Source: Sphingobium sp. B2D3C (GTDB lineage Bacteria > Pseudomonadota > Alphaproteobacteria > Sphingomonadales > Sphingomonadaceae). Taken from it: a DNA stretch of 64,000 nucleotides. A program made the translations under genes and the position numbers. This document shows, in pieces, positions 46,201 to 55,423 of the stretch; the stretch's first letter is position 1, and each line of letters begins with the position of its first letter. Under the pieces are notes generated by a model that worked only from the letters and a program-made list of their open reading frames with translations, was not told the origin of the DNA and searched no databases. The stretch lies in assembly GCF_025961835.1 (NCBI RefSeq), contig NZ_JAOQOK010000001.1, forward strand, positions 682,001 to 746,000. The letters run 5' to 3'.

Positions 46201-49200
46201 CATCGCGCAGGGCGGTCGGGTCACCAGCACGGATGGCTATGTGGGCACCGTCAGCGGCTCTACAGGCGCGGCGAACATCAGCGGTGCCAACTCGGTCTGG
46301 GACATGAGCGGGCTGTTCATTGCCGGCAACGAGGCGGGCGCACAGTCGACGATCTCGATCTCCAATGGCGGCACATTGCGCGCGGTGCAGGGCACGCTCG
46401 GCAATCTCACGGGATCGCAGGCGAGCATGATCGTGACCGGCGCTGGCTCGACTTGGAGCGCCTATAATGATGGCCTGACGAACTGGGCGGGTTACATCAA
46501 TGTCGGCCTGTTTGGCAGCGGCACGCTGGAGGTCTCGGACGGCGGCAAGGTGGAGGCGGTGCGCGTCTACATCGGCAATGATGTCGCCTCGAGCGGCAGC
46601 GTAACGGTAAGCGGCGCATCTTCGGCGATCCGGACGGAGGAAGGCCTCTATATCGGTGCCGAGGGGGCCGGTGTCCTGACGCTAGCCGATGGCGCAGAAC
46701 TCAGCGCCCAAGTGATCAAGATCGGCAATCGCGCCGGCTCCACCGGCACGCTGAACATCGGCGCGGCGGCAGGCAGTGCGGCCCAGGCGGCCGGTATGAT
46801 CGATGCCGTCAATGGCATTCAGTTCGGTGCCGGGGCTGGCAAGCTGGTCCTGAACCACAGCGGGACCGATTATGCACTTGCCGCCAGTCTGTCGGGTAAT
46901 GGCGTGGTCGATGTTCTTGCGGGCACGACGATTTTTACCGGCGAAGGCAGCGGCTATGCGGGCTCATTGAACGTGAACAGCGGCAAGCTGGTGCTGGCCA
47001 ACGCGATGAATGCCAGCTCGACTGCGATCGCGGCGGACGGCACGCTGCAGATCGGTAACGGCGGAACGGCCGGCTCGCTGGTTGGCGACGTCCACACCAA
47101 CGGCACGCTGGTGTTCAACCGCAGCAATGTTTCCAGTTATGGCGGCAGCATTACTGGGCACGGCACGATCGTGAACGCCGGGTCGGGCCGGTTGGTACTG
47201 GCCGGCGATAGCAGCACGTTCGCAGGCCAGACGAAGGTTGATGCCGGGATGCTGCTGCTCACGGGCAAGCTGAATGGTGCCGTGACCGTCAACGCCAATG
47301 GCACGCTGCAGGTTGGCGATGGCATCCACAATGGCGAGCTGACCGCCAGCACGACCAACGACGGCACGCTGATCTTCAATCAGGTCGCAGACTATGATTA
47401 CACGGGCGCTCTTTCGGGCAACGGCAGCCTGATCAAGCAGGGTGAGGGCACGCTGCTGCTCTCGGGCGACTATGGCTATACCGGGTCGACGGTGGTGCAG
47501 GCGGGCCGGGTGCGGCTGTTGGCGCAGCTCGACAGCGCGACCGATCTGGTCGTGGATGATGGCGAGTTTGACCTGAGTGGCACCGACCAGACCGTTGCAG
47601 GCCTGAGTGGCGCGGGCGGGACGGTGAGCCTGGGCACGAGCACGCTGACCGTCAACCAGAGCAGCAACACGCTGTTCGGCGGCAGCTTCAGCGGCAGCGG
47701 GACGATTGCGCTGAACGGTCCGTCCAGCGCGCCCGTCAGCATCAACCTGACCGGGGAGAGCTTTGGCTCGTTCACCGGTGCGCTCAACCTTGAGGGCATC
47801 GTGACGCGGGTGAACGGCTCGATGGGCGGCACGATCACGGTCGGCAGCGATGCGGCCCTGGGCGGTCGCGGGCAGGTGAACAATATCGTGGTCGGCAATG
47901 GCGGCACGCTGCTGCCGGGCAACTCGATCGGCACGCTCACCGCAGCGGGCAATGTCGTGTTCCAGGCAGGCTCGACCTATGAGGTGGAGGTCAATGCCGA
48001 GGGCGAGAGCGACAAGCTGATCGTCGGCGGTACGGCGACCATTCAGGGTGGCACGGTTTCGGTGCTGGCGGCTGCAGGCAATTATCGCTTCAGCAATGAG
48101 TACACGATCATCACGGCCGCGGGCGGGGTGACCGGGCAGTTTGCGGCCACCGATGTCGATCTGCCGTTCCTGACGCCGGAGCTGAGCTATGACGCCAATA
48201 ATGTCAGGCTGGTGCTGACGCGCAACAATCGCAGCTTCGAGAGCGTGGCGGTGACACCCAACCAATTGGCCGTGGCGCTTGCGCTGGATGCGAGTGACGA
48301 CAATGCCAGCCTGTCCCGCGCGGTAGCCGGGCAGCTTGAGGAAGCCGGCGCCGTCCGCGCGTTCGATGCGCTCTCGGGCGAGCTGTGGGCGACCACGGGC
48401 ACGCTGATGGTGGACGGCACTCGCCGTCTCGGCGACATGGTGATCGGCCGCATGGAGCAGGCCGATGTCGTCAGCCGCACGCTGGCCGGCGCCGGCTCGT
48501 CGGCCCGCACGCTGCGCGATGGCAGCACGGCGGTCTGGGGCCAGGGCATCGGTGCGTGGAGCACGCTCAAGAGCAATGGCAATGCGATCAAGGCGACGCA
48601 GAGCACCTTCGGCTTCATCACCGGTGTCGATACGGGCCTTGGTGGCTGGCGTCTGGGCGTGGCCTTTGCGCATGAGCAGAACAAGGTGCGGGTCGACGGG
48701 CGCAGCAGCGAGGCGACCGTCAATGGCAACAGCGCGCTGGTCTATGCCGGCGGCGGCTGGGGCGCCCTGCGCGCCCGGATCGGCGCTTCCTATAGCTGGC
48801 TCGACGTGAACGGGACGCGCAAGGTGGCGTTCCTGGGCGTCAACGATGCGCTGGCGGGCAGCTATGATGCCAAGAGCGCCTCTGCCTTCGGTGAGGTGAG
48901 CTATGCTCTCCCGCTGGGCGCGGTGACCGCCGAGCCCTTTGCCGGCGTGACCCATGTCCATCTCAAGAGCGATGCCTTCACCGAGACGGGCAGCGCCCTG
49001 ACCGCGCTGGGCGTCACCGACAGCACCCGCGATGTGACCTACACCACTCTGGGTCTGCGTCTGGGCGGGGCAGTGCCGGTCAGCGCCACCACGGTGCTCA
49101 GCCCGCGCGTCTCGGCAGCCTGGCTGCGCAGCTTTGGCGATGTCGATGCGACCAGCCGCAACATCCTGTCCACAGGTGAAGCGTTCACGGTCGCGGGCCT

Positions 49201-49348
49201 GCCCACGACGCGCGATACCCTGCGTCTTGAGGGCGGCGTCCAGGCCAACATCATGCCCGGCGGCTCCATCGGCGCCACCTACGTGGGCAATATCGGCGAC
49301 CAGTGGAAGGACCACGGCGTCAAGATCGGCTTTAGCTACAGCTTCTGA
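43292..49348 (+). CDS. Giant autotransporter adhesin (type Va) under riboswitch control
   Basis: A 2018-residue surface protein. A long signal peptide (about 1-38, ending AHA) leads into a passenger of repetitive beta-helix sequence (about 40-1700). It contains many copies of the T5SS/PEP-CTERM-associated type (GGSVSVSGAGSxW), then autotransporter-associated beta-strand repeats (GTLxLSGDNxYTGxTxVxxG). The last 290 residues or so form the autotransporter barrel (starting near AVWGQGIGAW) and end FSYSF. ATG 43292 has GAGGGGA eight bases upstream. The final 640 residues match those of the next gene except for one substitution. Confidence 0.93.
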   Translation: MQGKAIKTRGAVRQALKAGLFSSVGIAGMLAGASAAHAEPGICQAEGDVTLFFCEPSSVKARIEGGDTSLTVNGAQDEWSITGDGVSYYTWDNTVSGDITSTLLITNSTISTTDNGGVNVSSNIQGRNDISVTLGPDVTVNSVGGSGGIWVRNQIAGDIAIENGAALTVSGVETNGISATTNAGSVNITNSGAITVQQTNGAADFTQRGIYADGGFNDAEPVEVTVMNTGQVEAQAAGIRVVNYNGLAKITNNAYVSSVNNQALVGWTPNGEVVIDNQEQGEAISANGAAIQGASQIGNITITNAGIAEGTTGILAVAGFDEDAPGSGKITITNSGIVTGRTRSAVQARTPLGDVVISNTGTLQSLSEIAAVDADTLSGMVQITNSGSILGETGIVTNSAATTIINAGTIEASPSFGHAILMGAGDVTLELHAGSNIIGLVADADIASGTNTLALGGAINASFDAGLVGTQYYDFDEFVKVGTGTWTLTGTGTTGWTVREGTLNAASSDAFGVGQAYVVEGGVLGVGGSTYQATLGSLTVGEAGLVSTDGGVLVLDQSSDTVFAGTLVGQGRFVKAGEGALAFTGNGALFNGALDVTGGAFDLTGGFSASTVTVGGAELASLNIKAGGQLNSVSAAIGMNGTAGSVTVDGGASWINSSLIEISRNPNSSGSLTITNGGSVETVNGSIYMGAGGSVSISGQGSALRVGTLHSELPADWVSADGWFSADEGSISVTDGGLLEADGSYIGGNGSGTATMIVDGADTVWRNGLSLYIGGTGNDTVGQGNVTVSGGAEVTSYTSALGVDTGSSGTLTLTGEGTTYSVLARNGYAGNMRVGYSGTGTATVSNGALLSVAALIDVASQEGSSGTLTIEAGGRVTGESLRIGGAQSAVGSVSVDGAGSTLEIGSGRIGIGISGEGTLMVSNGASASSQGAIIGWESTGQGTAIVSGAGSTWTNDGILYVGNVGEGTLNIAQGGRVTSTDGYVGTVSGSTGAANISGANSVWDMSGLFIAGNEAGAQSTISISNGGTLRAVQGTLGNLTGSQASMIVTGAGSTWSAYNDGLTNWAGYINVGLFGSGTLEVSDGGKVEAVRVYIGNDVASSGSVTVSGASSAIRTEEGLYIGAEGAGVLTLADGAELSAQVIKIGNRAGSTGTLNIGAAAGSAAQAAGMIDAVNGIQFGAGAGKLVLNHSGTDYALAASLSGNGVVDVLAGTTIFTGEGSGYAGSLNVNSGKLVLANAMNASSTAIAADGTLQIGNGGTAGSLVGDVHTNGTLVFNRSNVSSYGGSITGHGTIVNAGSGRLVLAGDSSTFAGQTKVDAGMLLLTGKLNGAVTVNANGTLQVGDGIHNGELTASTTNDGTLIFNQVADYDYTGALSGNGSLIKQGEGTLLLSGDYGYTGSTVVQAGRVRLLAQLDSATDLVVDDGEFDLSGTDQTVAGLSGAGGTVSLGTSTLTVNQSSNTLFGGSFSGSGTIALNGPSSAPVSINLTGESFGSFTGALNLEGIVTRVNGSMGGTITVGSDAALGGRGQVNNIVVGNGGTLLPGNSIGTLTAAGNVVFQAGSTYEVEVNAEGESDKLIVGGTATIQGGTVSVLAAAGNYRFSNEYTIITAAGGVTGQFAATDVDLPFLTPELSYDANNVRLVLTRNNRSFESVAVTPNQLAVALALDASDDNASLSRAVAGQLEEAGAVRAFDALSGELWATTGTLMVDGTRRLGDMVIGRMEQADVVSRTLAGAGSSARTLRDGSTAVWGQGIGAWSTLKSNGNAIKATQSTFGFITGVDTGLGGWRLGVAFAHEQNKVRVDGRSSEATVNGNSALVYAGGGWGALRARIGASYSWLDVNGTRKVAFLGVNDALAGSYDAKSASAFGEVSYALPLGAVTAEPFAGVTHVHLKSDAFTETGSALTALGVTDSTRDVTYTTLGLRLGGAVPVSATTVLSPRVSAAWLRSFGDVDATSRNILSTGEAFTVAGLPTTRDTLRLEGGVQANIMPGGSIGATYVGNIGDQWKDHGVKIGFSYSF

Positions 49349-49357
49349 TCTCAGACG
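47427..49357 (+). repeat. Long direct repeat, copy A (3' part of first autotransporter)
   Basis: About 1,931 bp that recur 5,676 bp downstream. By eye the only difference found is G at 49176 versus A at 54852 (Gly to Asp). The copy runs nine bases past the stop codon and then diverges abruptly. Confidence 0.9.
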
Positions 49358-49364
49358 GATGCTC

Positions 49365-49393
49365 CGGGAGGCGCCGCTGCGGCTGCGCCTCTC
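49365..49393 (+). terminator. Hairpin after first autotransporter
   Basis: GAGGCGC (49368-49374) pairs with GCGCCTC (49385-49391) around a 10-base loop. It is followed only by TCTTG, so termination may be partial and the second autotransporter could still be reached. Confidence 0.4.
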
Positions 49394-49468
49394 TTGACCG
49401 AATTCCACACAGCAGTCTCGCGATGACCGAGGCAGCCCCCCTCAAACGACACGAACAGAGGCCAATAA

Positions 49469-52400
49469 ATGGCCGTAAGGATATTGAGAATGCAGGGTTT
49501 TTATAACAAGTTTGACCGCGTTGAAGCTCAGCCGCTTGCTGACATTCGTCTTATGTCCTTCAAATCTGTTTTGCGCTGTTCGGTGGCCGCGACGTTCCTT
49601 GCCGCGGTGGGAGCTATGCCCGCCTACGCCGCGGATGGCACCGGTGGTGCGGGGGGCGATAACAGCTTCACGAGCGTTGGCGGGAGCGCCAGCACCACCT
49701 TCACGGGCGGTGACGGGACGGATGGCGTTGGCACAGATCCCAGCTATCTCTCCGGCGGCGCTGGCGGCGGCAGTGGCATCACAGGGGGCAATGGCGGTGC
49801 CGGTGCTGGTCCCAACCCCGGCTTCGCCGGGACGGGAGGGGCTGCGCCCGGTGAGGCGGGATCGGATGGCTCCGATGGCGGGGCCAACAGTTCAGGCGGC
49901 GGCGGTGGCGGCGGCGCGCATGGCTTTGTCGGACTCATCACAGATTTGCCGACATCGGGAACGCTCACCGGCGGCAATGGCGGTAATGGTGGCCTTGCTG
50001 GAATTGCCGGATATGGCGGCGGCGGTGGCGGCGGCGGCTTCGGCGCGGTCGTCACCGGTCTTAACGACTCCTACGACGCAATCACCGTCAGTGCCACCGG
50101 CGGCGCGGGCGGCGCCTATGGCTGGGCTGGCGTCGGCGGCAATGGTGGCAGCGGTCTGGTCATCGACCAGCCGGCCGGCAATACGGCCATCAGCATTACG
50201 GACAGCATACTGACCGGCGGCGCGGGCGGCGGGAGCCGCGAAGGCCAGTCCTTTGGCGGCAATGGCGGGTCTGCCCTTGTGCTCACCGGCGGCACCGGCA
50301 GCAGCACTGTTTCGATCTCCGGCGGTAGCATCATGGGCGGTGATGCCCAAGGCGGCAACTTCGGCGGGGCCGGGGGCTTTGGCATCCTGATCGAGAACAT
50401 GAGCGGCCTCACCACCCTCACGATCGACACAGCGGTGACAGGCGGCGCCGGTGGGGCCGGGATGTTCACCAACGGTGCGGGCGGCGCAGGCATTCAAGGC
50501 GAGAACCTTGCTCTTTCCATCGGGACTGGCGGTTCCGTATCCGGCGGCCTTGGTGGCAATGGCGAGCGGGCCGCGGCCCTGAATTTCACGGGCGGTACCA
50601 ACAGGCTGACACTCGCCAGCGGCGCCACGCTGAACGGTGGTATCGTCGTTGCGACCAGTGCCACGAAACTCGAATTCGCCCAGTCTGAGAATTACACGCT
50701 CTCCAGTGCGATTTCAGGCTCGGGCTCTGTGATCAAGACCGGCAGCGGAGCGTTGACCCTCACGGGCGACAATAGCGCTTTTGCTGGCAACATGATGCTC
50801 ACCGGCGGCGCGACGGTCATCGATGGCAGTACGACGAGCGGGAACATCGTCTTCCTGGGCGGGCTCGACGGGGCGTCGCTGACCGTGGTGAATGGCGGCA
50901 CCTTCAACGCCCCCAACATCATCGTCAGCAACAGCACGAATTCGGCAATGCCGGGCATGGAAGATGAGAGCGGTTCGCTGCTCGTCACGGGAACGGGGTC
51001 GACGGTCACGACCGAATTCCTGACGGTCGGCTATTATGGCGACGGCAGCGTGGCGATCGAGAATGGCGGTACCGTCGTGGTCAACACCTCCACGTCCGTC
51101 GGTGCGGTCGAGGGCAGTGTCGGCTCCATCACCGTTTCGGGCGAAAATAGCCATCTCCAGAGCGGGTCCCTGCAGTTCGGCGGGAGCGGCCAGGGCACGC
51201 TCATCCTGTCCGGCGGCGCGACGCTGCAATCCACCAGCGGGAGTTTCGGCGTAAATGCCGGATCGCTCGGCACCGGCACCCTCAGCGGCGCGGGAACGCG
51301 CTGGGACATCGGCGCAAGCGGCTTGGGGATCGGCACCAGCGGCGAAGGCATTCTCACCGTGACGGATGGCGCGACGATTGCCGCCTCCGGCAGTGACGCG
51401 GATGTGAGACTTGGCGCAAGCGCCAACGGCAACGGTCAGATGACAGTCTCAGGCAGCGGGTCCAGCGTAACGACCGACCGGAACATGACCATCGGCAGCT
51501 ATGGATCAGGCACGGCCACCGTGACGGACGAGGCGCTGCTGGGCGGTGACAAGCTGATTGTCGGCTTCGTGGATGGCAGCCAGGGCACTTTGAACATCAG
51601 CGGTGAAGGCACGCTCGCGCGAGGCACGTCTTACGTCATGGTGGGCACATATGCCGGGAGCAGCGGCGTCGTCACCGTCTCCGATGGAGCGACCCTCAAG
51701 TCTGACGGCAATCGCGGCATCACGCTGGCTTATGAGGCCGGTTCGACGGGCACGCTGAACATTGGCGCGGCGGCAGGCAATGCGGCCCAGGCGGCCGGCG
51801 TGATCGATGCCGTCAACGGCATTCAGTTCGGTGCCGGGGCGGGCAAGCTGGTTCTGAACCACACCGGCACGGATTATGTGCTGGCTGCAGGCCTGTCGGG
51901 CAGCGGCGTGGTCGATGTGCTTGCCGGTACGACGATCCTGTCTGGTGACAGCAGCAATTATTCTGGCTCGTTAAATGTGGACAGCGGCCTGCTGGTGCTG
52001 GCCAACACGACGAGTGCCGCAAGCACGATCATAGGGCAGGACGGCACGCTGCAGATCGGCAATGGCGGCACCAGTGGCTCCTTCGACGGCGACCTTGTGA
52101 ACAACGGTCTGCTGGTGTTCGATCGTTCCGATGCGCTTCATCACAACCGGGTCATTTCCGGCACGGGCGATCTGACCGTGGCGGGCGGGGTGATCACCCT
52201 GAGCGGGATGAATACCTTCACGGGCGCCACGACGATTGATGCCGATGCCACACTGGCCCTCTCCAATCAGGGCCGGGTGAACCAATCGAGTTCCGTAACG
52301 GTCAATGGTACCTTCGACCTGACCAGTGCAGCCAGCGCACAGATCAAGGATCTTGGCGGCAGCGGAACGGTGATCGTCGGTGATGCGGGGTTGATGCTGG

Positions 52401-55024
52401 CCAATGCCTCGCAGGTCTTTTCCGGACGGATCACCGGAACGGGCGGTTTGAACGTGTCTGCCGGCACGCTCACCCTGACCAACGCCAGCGATTTCGAAGG
52501 CGGTCTGGGGATCAGCAACGGCGCCACGGTCAACCTCGGCAACGGCGGCACGACCGGCTCGATCACTGCCAATGTCACCAATTACGGCACGCTGCTGTTC
52601 GATCGTGCGGACGATGTGAGCTATCTCGGCCAGATTTCCGGCCAAGGCACGGTGATCAAGACCGGCGATAATAGAGTGACCTTCGGCGGCTCGATGAGCG
52701 GCGTCCAGCTTGACGTGCAGCAGGGTACGGCCCTGTTTGTTGGGACGATCAGCAACAATGTCAATGTCGCCGAACAGGGCGAGCTGGTGTTCGCCAACCC
52801 CGCGACCACCAGCTACAAGGGCAGGCTGAGCGGCACGGGCACAGTGCTGAAAACGGGCACGGGCACGATCACCTTCTCGGGTGACAGCAGCGGTTTTGCG
52901 GGCGATGCGACCATCGATGGCGGCACGGTGCTGCTGACGGGCAAGCTGGGCGGCACTTTGCTGATCGACACCGCAGGTACGCTGCAGGTGGGCAATGGCT
53001 TGAAGAATGGCGATCTGCTGGCCGATGCCACCAACAATGGCACGCTGATCTTCAACCAGATTGGCGACTATGACTATACCGGCGCGCTGTCCGGCAATGG
53101 TGGCCTGATCAAGCAGGGTGAGGGCACGCTGCTGCTCTCGGGCGACTATGGCTATACCGGGTCGACGGTGGTGCAGGCGGGCCGGGTGCGGCTGTTGGCG
53201 CAGCTCGACAGCGCGACCGATCTGGTCGTGGATGATGGCGAGTTTGACCTGAGTGGCACCGACCAGACCGTTGCAGGCCTGAGTGGCGCGGGCGGGACGG
53301 TGAGCCTGGGCACGAGCACGCTGACCGTCAACCAGAGCAGCAACACGCTGTTCGGCGGCAGCTTCAGCGGCAGCGGGACGATTGCGCTGAACGGTCCGTC
53401 CAGCGCGCCCGTCAGCATCAACCTGACCGGGGAGAGCTTTGGCTCGTTCACCGGTGCGCTCAACCTTGAGGGCATCGTGACGCGGGTGAACGGCTCGATG
53501 GGCGGCACGATCACGGTCGGCAGCGATGCGGCCCTGGGCGGTCGCGGGCAGGTGAACAATATCGTGGTCGGCAATGGCGGCACGCTGCTGCCGGGCAACT
53601 CGATCGGCACGCTCACCGCAGCGGGCAATGTCGTGTTCCAGGCAGGCTCGACCTATGAGGTGGAGGTCAATGCCGAGGGCGAGAGCGACAAGCTGATCGT
53701 CGGCGGTACGGCGACCATTCAGGGTGGCACGGTTTCGGTGCTGGCGGCTGCAGGCAATTATCGCTTCAGCAATGAGTACACGATCATCACGGCCGCGGGC
53801 GGGGTGACCGGGCAGTTTGCGGCCACCGATGTCGATCTGCCGTTCCTGACGCCGGAGCTGAGCTATGACGCCAATAATGTCAGGCTGGTGCTGACGCGCA
53901 ACAATCGCAGCTTCGAGAGCGTGGCGGTGACACCCAACCAATTGGCCGTGGCGCTTGCGCTGGATGCGAGTGACGACAATGCCAGCCTGTCCCGCGCGGT
54001 AGCCGGGCAGCTTGAGGAAGCCGGCGCCGTCCGCGCGTTCGATGCGCTCTCGGGCGAGCTGTGGGCGACCACGGGCACGCTGATGGTGGACGGCACTCGC
54101 CGTCTCGGCGACATGGTGATCGGCCGCATGGAGCAGGCCGATGTCGTCAGCCGCACGCTGGCCGGCGCCGGCTCGTCGGCCCGCACGCTGCGCGATGGCA
54201 GCACGGCGGTCTGGGGCCAGGGCATCGGTGCGTGGAGCACGCTCAAGAGCAATGGCAATGCGATCAAGGCGACGCAGAGCACCTTCGGCTTCATCACCGG
54301 TGTCGATACGGGCCTTGGTGGCTGGCGTCTGGGCGTGGCCTTTGCGCATGAGCAGAACAAGGTGCGGGTCGACGGGCGCAGCAGCGAGGCGACCGTCAAT
54401 GGCAACAGCGCGCTGGTCTATGCCGGCGGCGGCTGGGGCGCCCTGCGCGCCCGGATCGGCGCTTCCTATAGCTGGCTCGACGTGAACGGGACGCGCAAGG
54501 TGGCGTTCCTGGGCGTCAACGATGCGCTGGCGGGCAGCTATGATGCCAAGAGCGCCTCTGCCTTCGGTGAGGTGAGCTATGCTCTCCCGCTGGGCGCGGT
54601 GACCGCCGAGCCCTTTGCCGGCGTGACCCATGTCCATCTCAAGAGCGATGCCTTCACCGAGACGGGCAGCGCCCTGACCGCGCTGGGCGTCACCGACAGC
54701 ACCCGCGATGTGACCTACACCACTCTGGGTCTGCGTCTGGGCGGGGCAGTGCCGGTCAGCGCCACCACGGTGCTCAGCCCGCGCGTCTCGGCAGCCTGGC
54801 TGCGCAGCTTTGGCGATGTCGATGCGACCAGCCGCAACATCCTGTCCACAGATGAAGCGTTCACGGTCGCGGGCCTGCCCACGACGCGCGATACCCTGCG
54901 TCTTGAGGGCGGCGTCCAGGCCAACATCATGCCCGGCGGCTCCATCGGCGCCACCTACGTGGGCAATATCGGCGACCAGTGGAAGGACCACGGCGTCAAG
55001 ATCGGCTTTAGCTACAGCTTCTGA
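49469..55024 (+). CDS. Giant autotransporter adhesin with glycine-rich N-terminus
   Basis: An 1851-residue paralogue of the preceding protein. The extended signal region (about 1-54, ending AYA) is followed by about 230 residues rich in GG and GN repeats, including a run of seven or more glycines. Beta-helix repeats and the same barrel ending FSYSF come next. The N-terminal two thirds differ from the first protein, with related blocks such as TLNIGAAAGNAAQAAG shared. The start is ATG 49469 with AGAGG upstream; ATG 49553 is possible. No second riboswitch was found in the 120-bp gap, so expression may come by read-through. Confidence 0.92.
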   Translation: MAVRILRMQGFYNKFDRVEAQPLADIRLMSFKSVLRCSVAATFLAAVGAMPAYAADGTGGAGGDNSFTSVGGSASTTFTGGDGTDGVGTDPSYLSGGAGGGSGITGGNGGAGAGPNPGFAGTGGAAPGEAGSDGSDGGANSSGGGGGGGAHGFVGLITDLPTSGTLTGGNGGNGGLAGIAGYGGGGGGGGFGAVVTGLNDSYDAITVSATGGAGGAYGWAGVGGNGGSGLVIDQPAGNTAISITDSILTGGAGGGSREGQSFGGNGGSALVLTGGTGSSTVSISGGSIMGGDAQGGNFGGAGGFGILIENMSGLTTLTIDTAVTGGAGGAGMFTNGAGGAGIQGENLALSIGTGGSVSGGLGGNGERAAALNFTGGTNRLTLASGATLNGGIVVATSATKLEFAQSENYTLSSAISGSGSVIKTGSGALTLTGDNSAFAGNMMLTGGATVIDGSTTSGNIVFLGGLDGASLTVVNGGTFNAPNIIVSNSTNSAMPGMEDESGSLLVTGTGSTVTTEFLTVGYYGDGSVAIENGGTVVVNTSTSVGAVEGSVGSITVSGENSHLQSGSLQFGGSGQGTLILSGGATLQSTSGSFGVNAGSLGTGTLSGAGTRWDIGASGLGIGTSGEGILTVTDGATIAASGSDADVRLGASANGNGQMTVSGSGSSVTTDRNMTIGSYGSGTATVTDEALLGGDKLIVGFVDGSQGTLNISGEGTLARGTSYVMVGTYAGSSGVVTVSDGATLKSDGNRGITLAYEAGSTGTLNIGAAAGNAAQAAGVIDAVNGIQFGAGAGKLVLNHTGTDYVLAAGLSGSGVVDVLAGTTILSGDSSNYSGSLNVDSGLLVLANTTSAASTIIGQDGTLQIGNGGTSGSFDGDLVNNGLLVFDRSDALHHNRVISGTGDLTVAGGVITLSGMNTFTGATTIDADATLALSNQGRVNQSSSVTVNGTFDLTSAASAQIKDLGGSGTVIVGDAGLMLANASQVFSGRITGTGGLNVSAGTLTLTNASDFEGGLGISNGATVNLGNGGTTGSITANVTNYGTLLFDRADDVSYLGQISGQGTVIKTGDNRVTFGGSMSGVQLDVQQGTALFVGTISNNVNVAEQGELVFANPATTSYKGRLSGTGTVLKTGTGTITFSGDSSGFAGDATIDGGTVLLTGKLGGTLLIDTAGTLQVGNGLKNGDLLADATNNGTLIFNQIGDYDYTGALSGNGGLIKQGEGTLLLSGDYGYTGSTVVQAGRVRLLAQLDSATDLVVDDGEFDLSGTDQTVAGLSGAGGTVSLGTSTLTVNQSSNTLFGGSFSGSGTIALNGPSSAPVSINLTGESFGSFTGALNLEGIVTRVNGSMGGTITVGSDAALGGRGQVNNIVVGNGGTLLPGNSIGTLTAAGNVVFQAGSTYEVEVNAEGESDKLIVGGTATIQGGTVSVLAAAGNYRFSNEYTIITAAGGVTGQFAATDVDLPFLTPELSYDANNVRLVLTRNNRSFESVAVTPNQLAVALALDASDDNASLSRAVAGQLEEAGAVRAFDALSGELWATTGTLMVDGTRRLGDMVIGRMEQADVVSRTLAGAGSSARTLRDGSTAVWGQGIGAWSTLKSNGNAIKATQSTFGFITGVDTGLGGWRLGVAFAHEQNKVRVDGRSSEATVNGNSALVYAGGGWGALRARIGASYSWLDVNGTRKVAFLGVNDALAGSYDAKSASAFGEVSYALPLGAVTAEPFAGVTHVHLKSDAFTETGSALTALGVTDSTRDVTYTTLGLRLGGAVPVSATTVLSPRVSAAWLRSFGDVDATSRNILSTDEAFTVAGLPTTRDTLRLEGGVQANIMPGGSIGATYVGNIGDQWKDHGVKIGFSYSF

Positions 55025-55033
55025 TCTCAGACG
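53103..55033 (+). repeat. Long direct repeat, copy B (3' part of second autotransporter)
   Basis: Counterpart of the repeat at 47427-49357, in the same orientation. It carries A at 54852, which makes the residue Asp in place of Gly in STxEAF. Confidence 0.9.
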
Positions 55034-55049
55034 CTGCGAGAGAGAACGG

Positions 55050-55083
55050 AAAGGGGCGCGGAATGACCGCGCCCCTTTTTATG
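55050..55083 (+). terminator. Strong intrinsic terminator after autotransporters
   Basis: AAAGGGGCGCGG (55050-55061) and CCGCGCCCCTTT (55067-55078) form a perfect 12-bp stem with loop AATGA, followed by a T-run. It closes the adhesin transcription unit. Confidence 0.92.
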
Positions 55084-55132
55084 TGCCTCTCAACTGGACG
55101 GGTGCTGGCCGACTCTCGGCTGCAACCCCGGT

Positions 55133-55318
55133 TCAGAATGCCATATTGGGCTGTTCGTCCTGACCGACGCCGCGCGGGGCGCGTGTGTCCGCCTGTTCAG
55201 GGGAAAGCTCGGCGAGGGTGCTTTTGGCGCGCGCGATATAGGGATCGAGCTTGCCTTCATCGTAGAGCTTCTTGCCGAAATAACCAATCGCCGCGCCGGC
55301 GAGCAAAGTTTTCATCAT
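55133..55318 (-). CDS. Small conserved-looking protein of unknown function
   Basis: A 61-residue protein beginning MMKTLLAGAAIGYFGKKLYDE, a short hydrophobic helix followed by a basic/acidic amphipathic stretch (YIARAKSTLAELSPEQADT). AAGGAG lies seven bases before the ATG, a strong sign that it is translated. No family was recognised. It stands alone, convergent with the autotransporters. Confidence 0.65.
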   Translation of the reverse strand: MMKTLLAGAAIGYFGKKLYDEGKLDPYIARAKSTLAELSPEQADTRAPRGVGQDEQPNMAF

Positions 55319-55423
55319 GTGCGGTCTCCTTGATCGCTAGCACAATGACCAAGAGCGCGGAGCGTTCCGTGCCGCGCCACTGAGATGCGCCGGAGTGAAG
55401 AGGGCAGGCGTCGGCCGGTACCC

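Noticed and set aside
43700-47400. Repeats in the autotransporters as a CRISPR array or tandem DNA repeat
   Set aside because: The repeats are degenerate protein-level beta-helix units in one open frame, without fixed DNA repeat and spacer lengths.
49349-49468. A second cyclic-di-GMP riboswitch before the second autotransporter
   Set aside because: None of the conserved aptamer blocks occurs in this 120-bp gap.
51971-54991. A 1006-residue open frame antisense to the second autotransporter (and an 814-residue one at 46964-49408)
   Set aside because: They mirror the codon pattern of GC-rich repeats, have no family features, and are duplicated because the sense DNA is duplicated.
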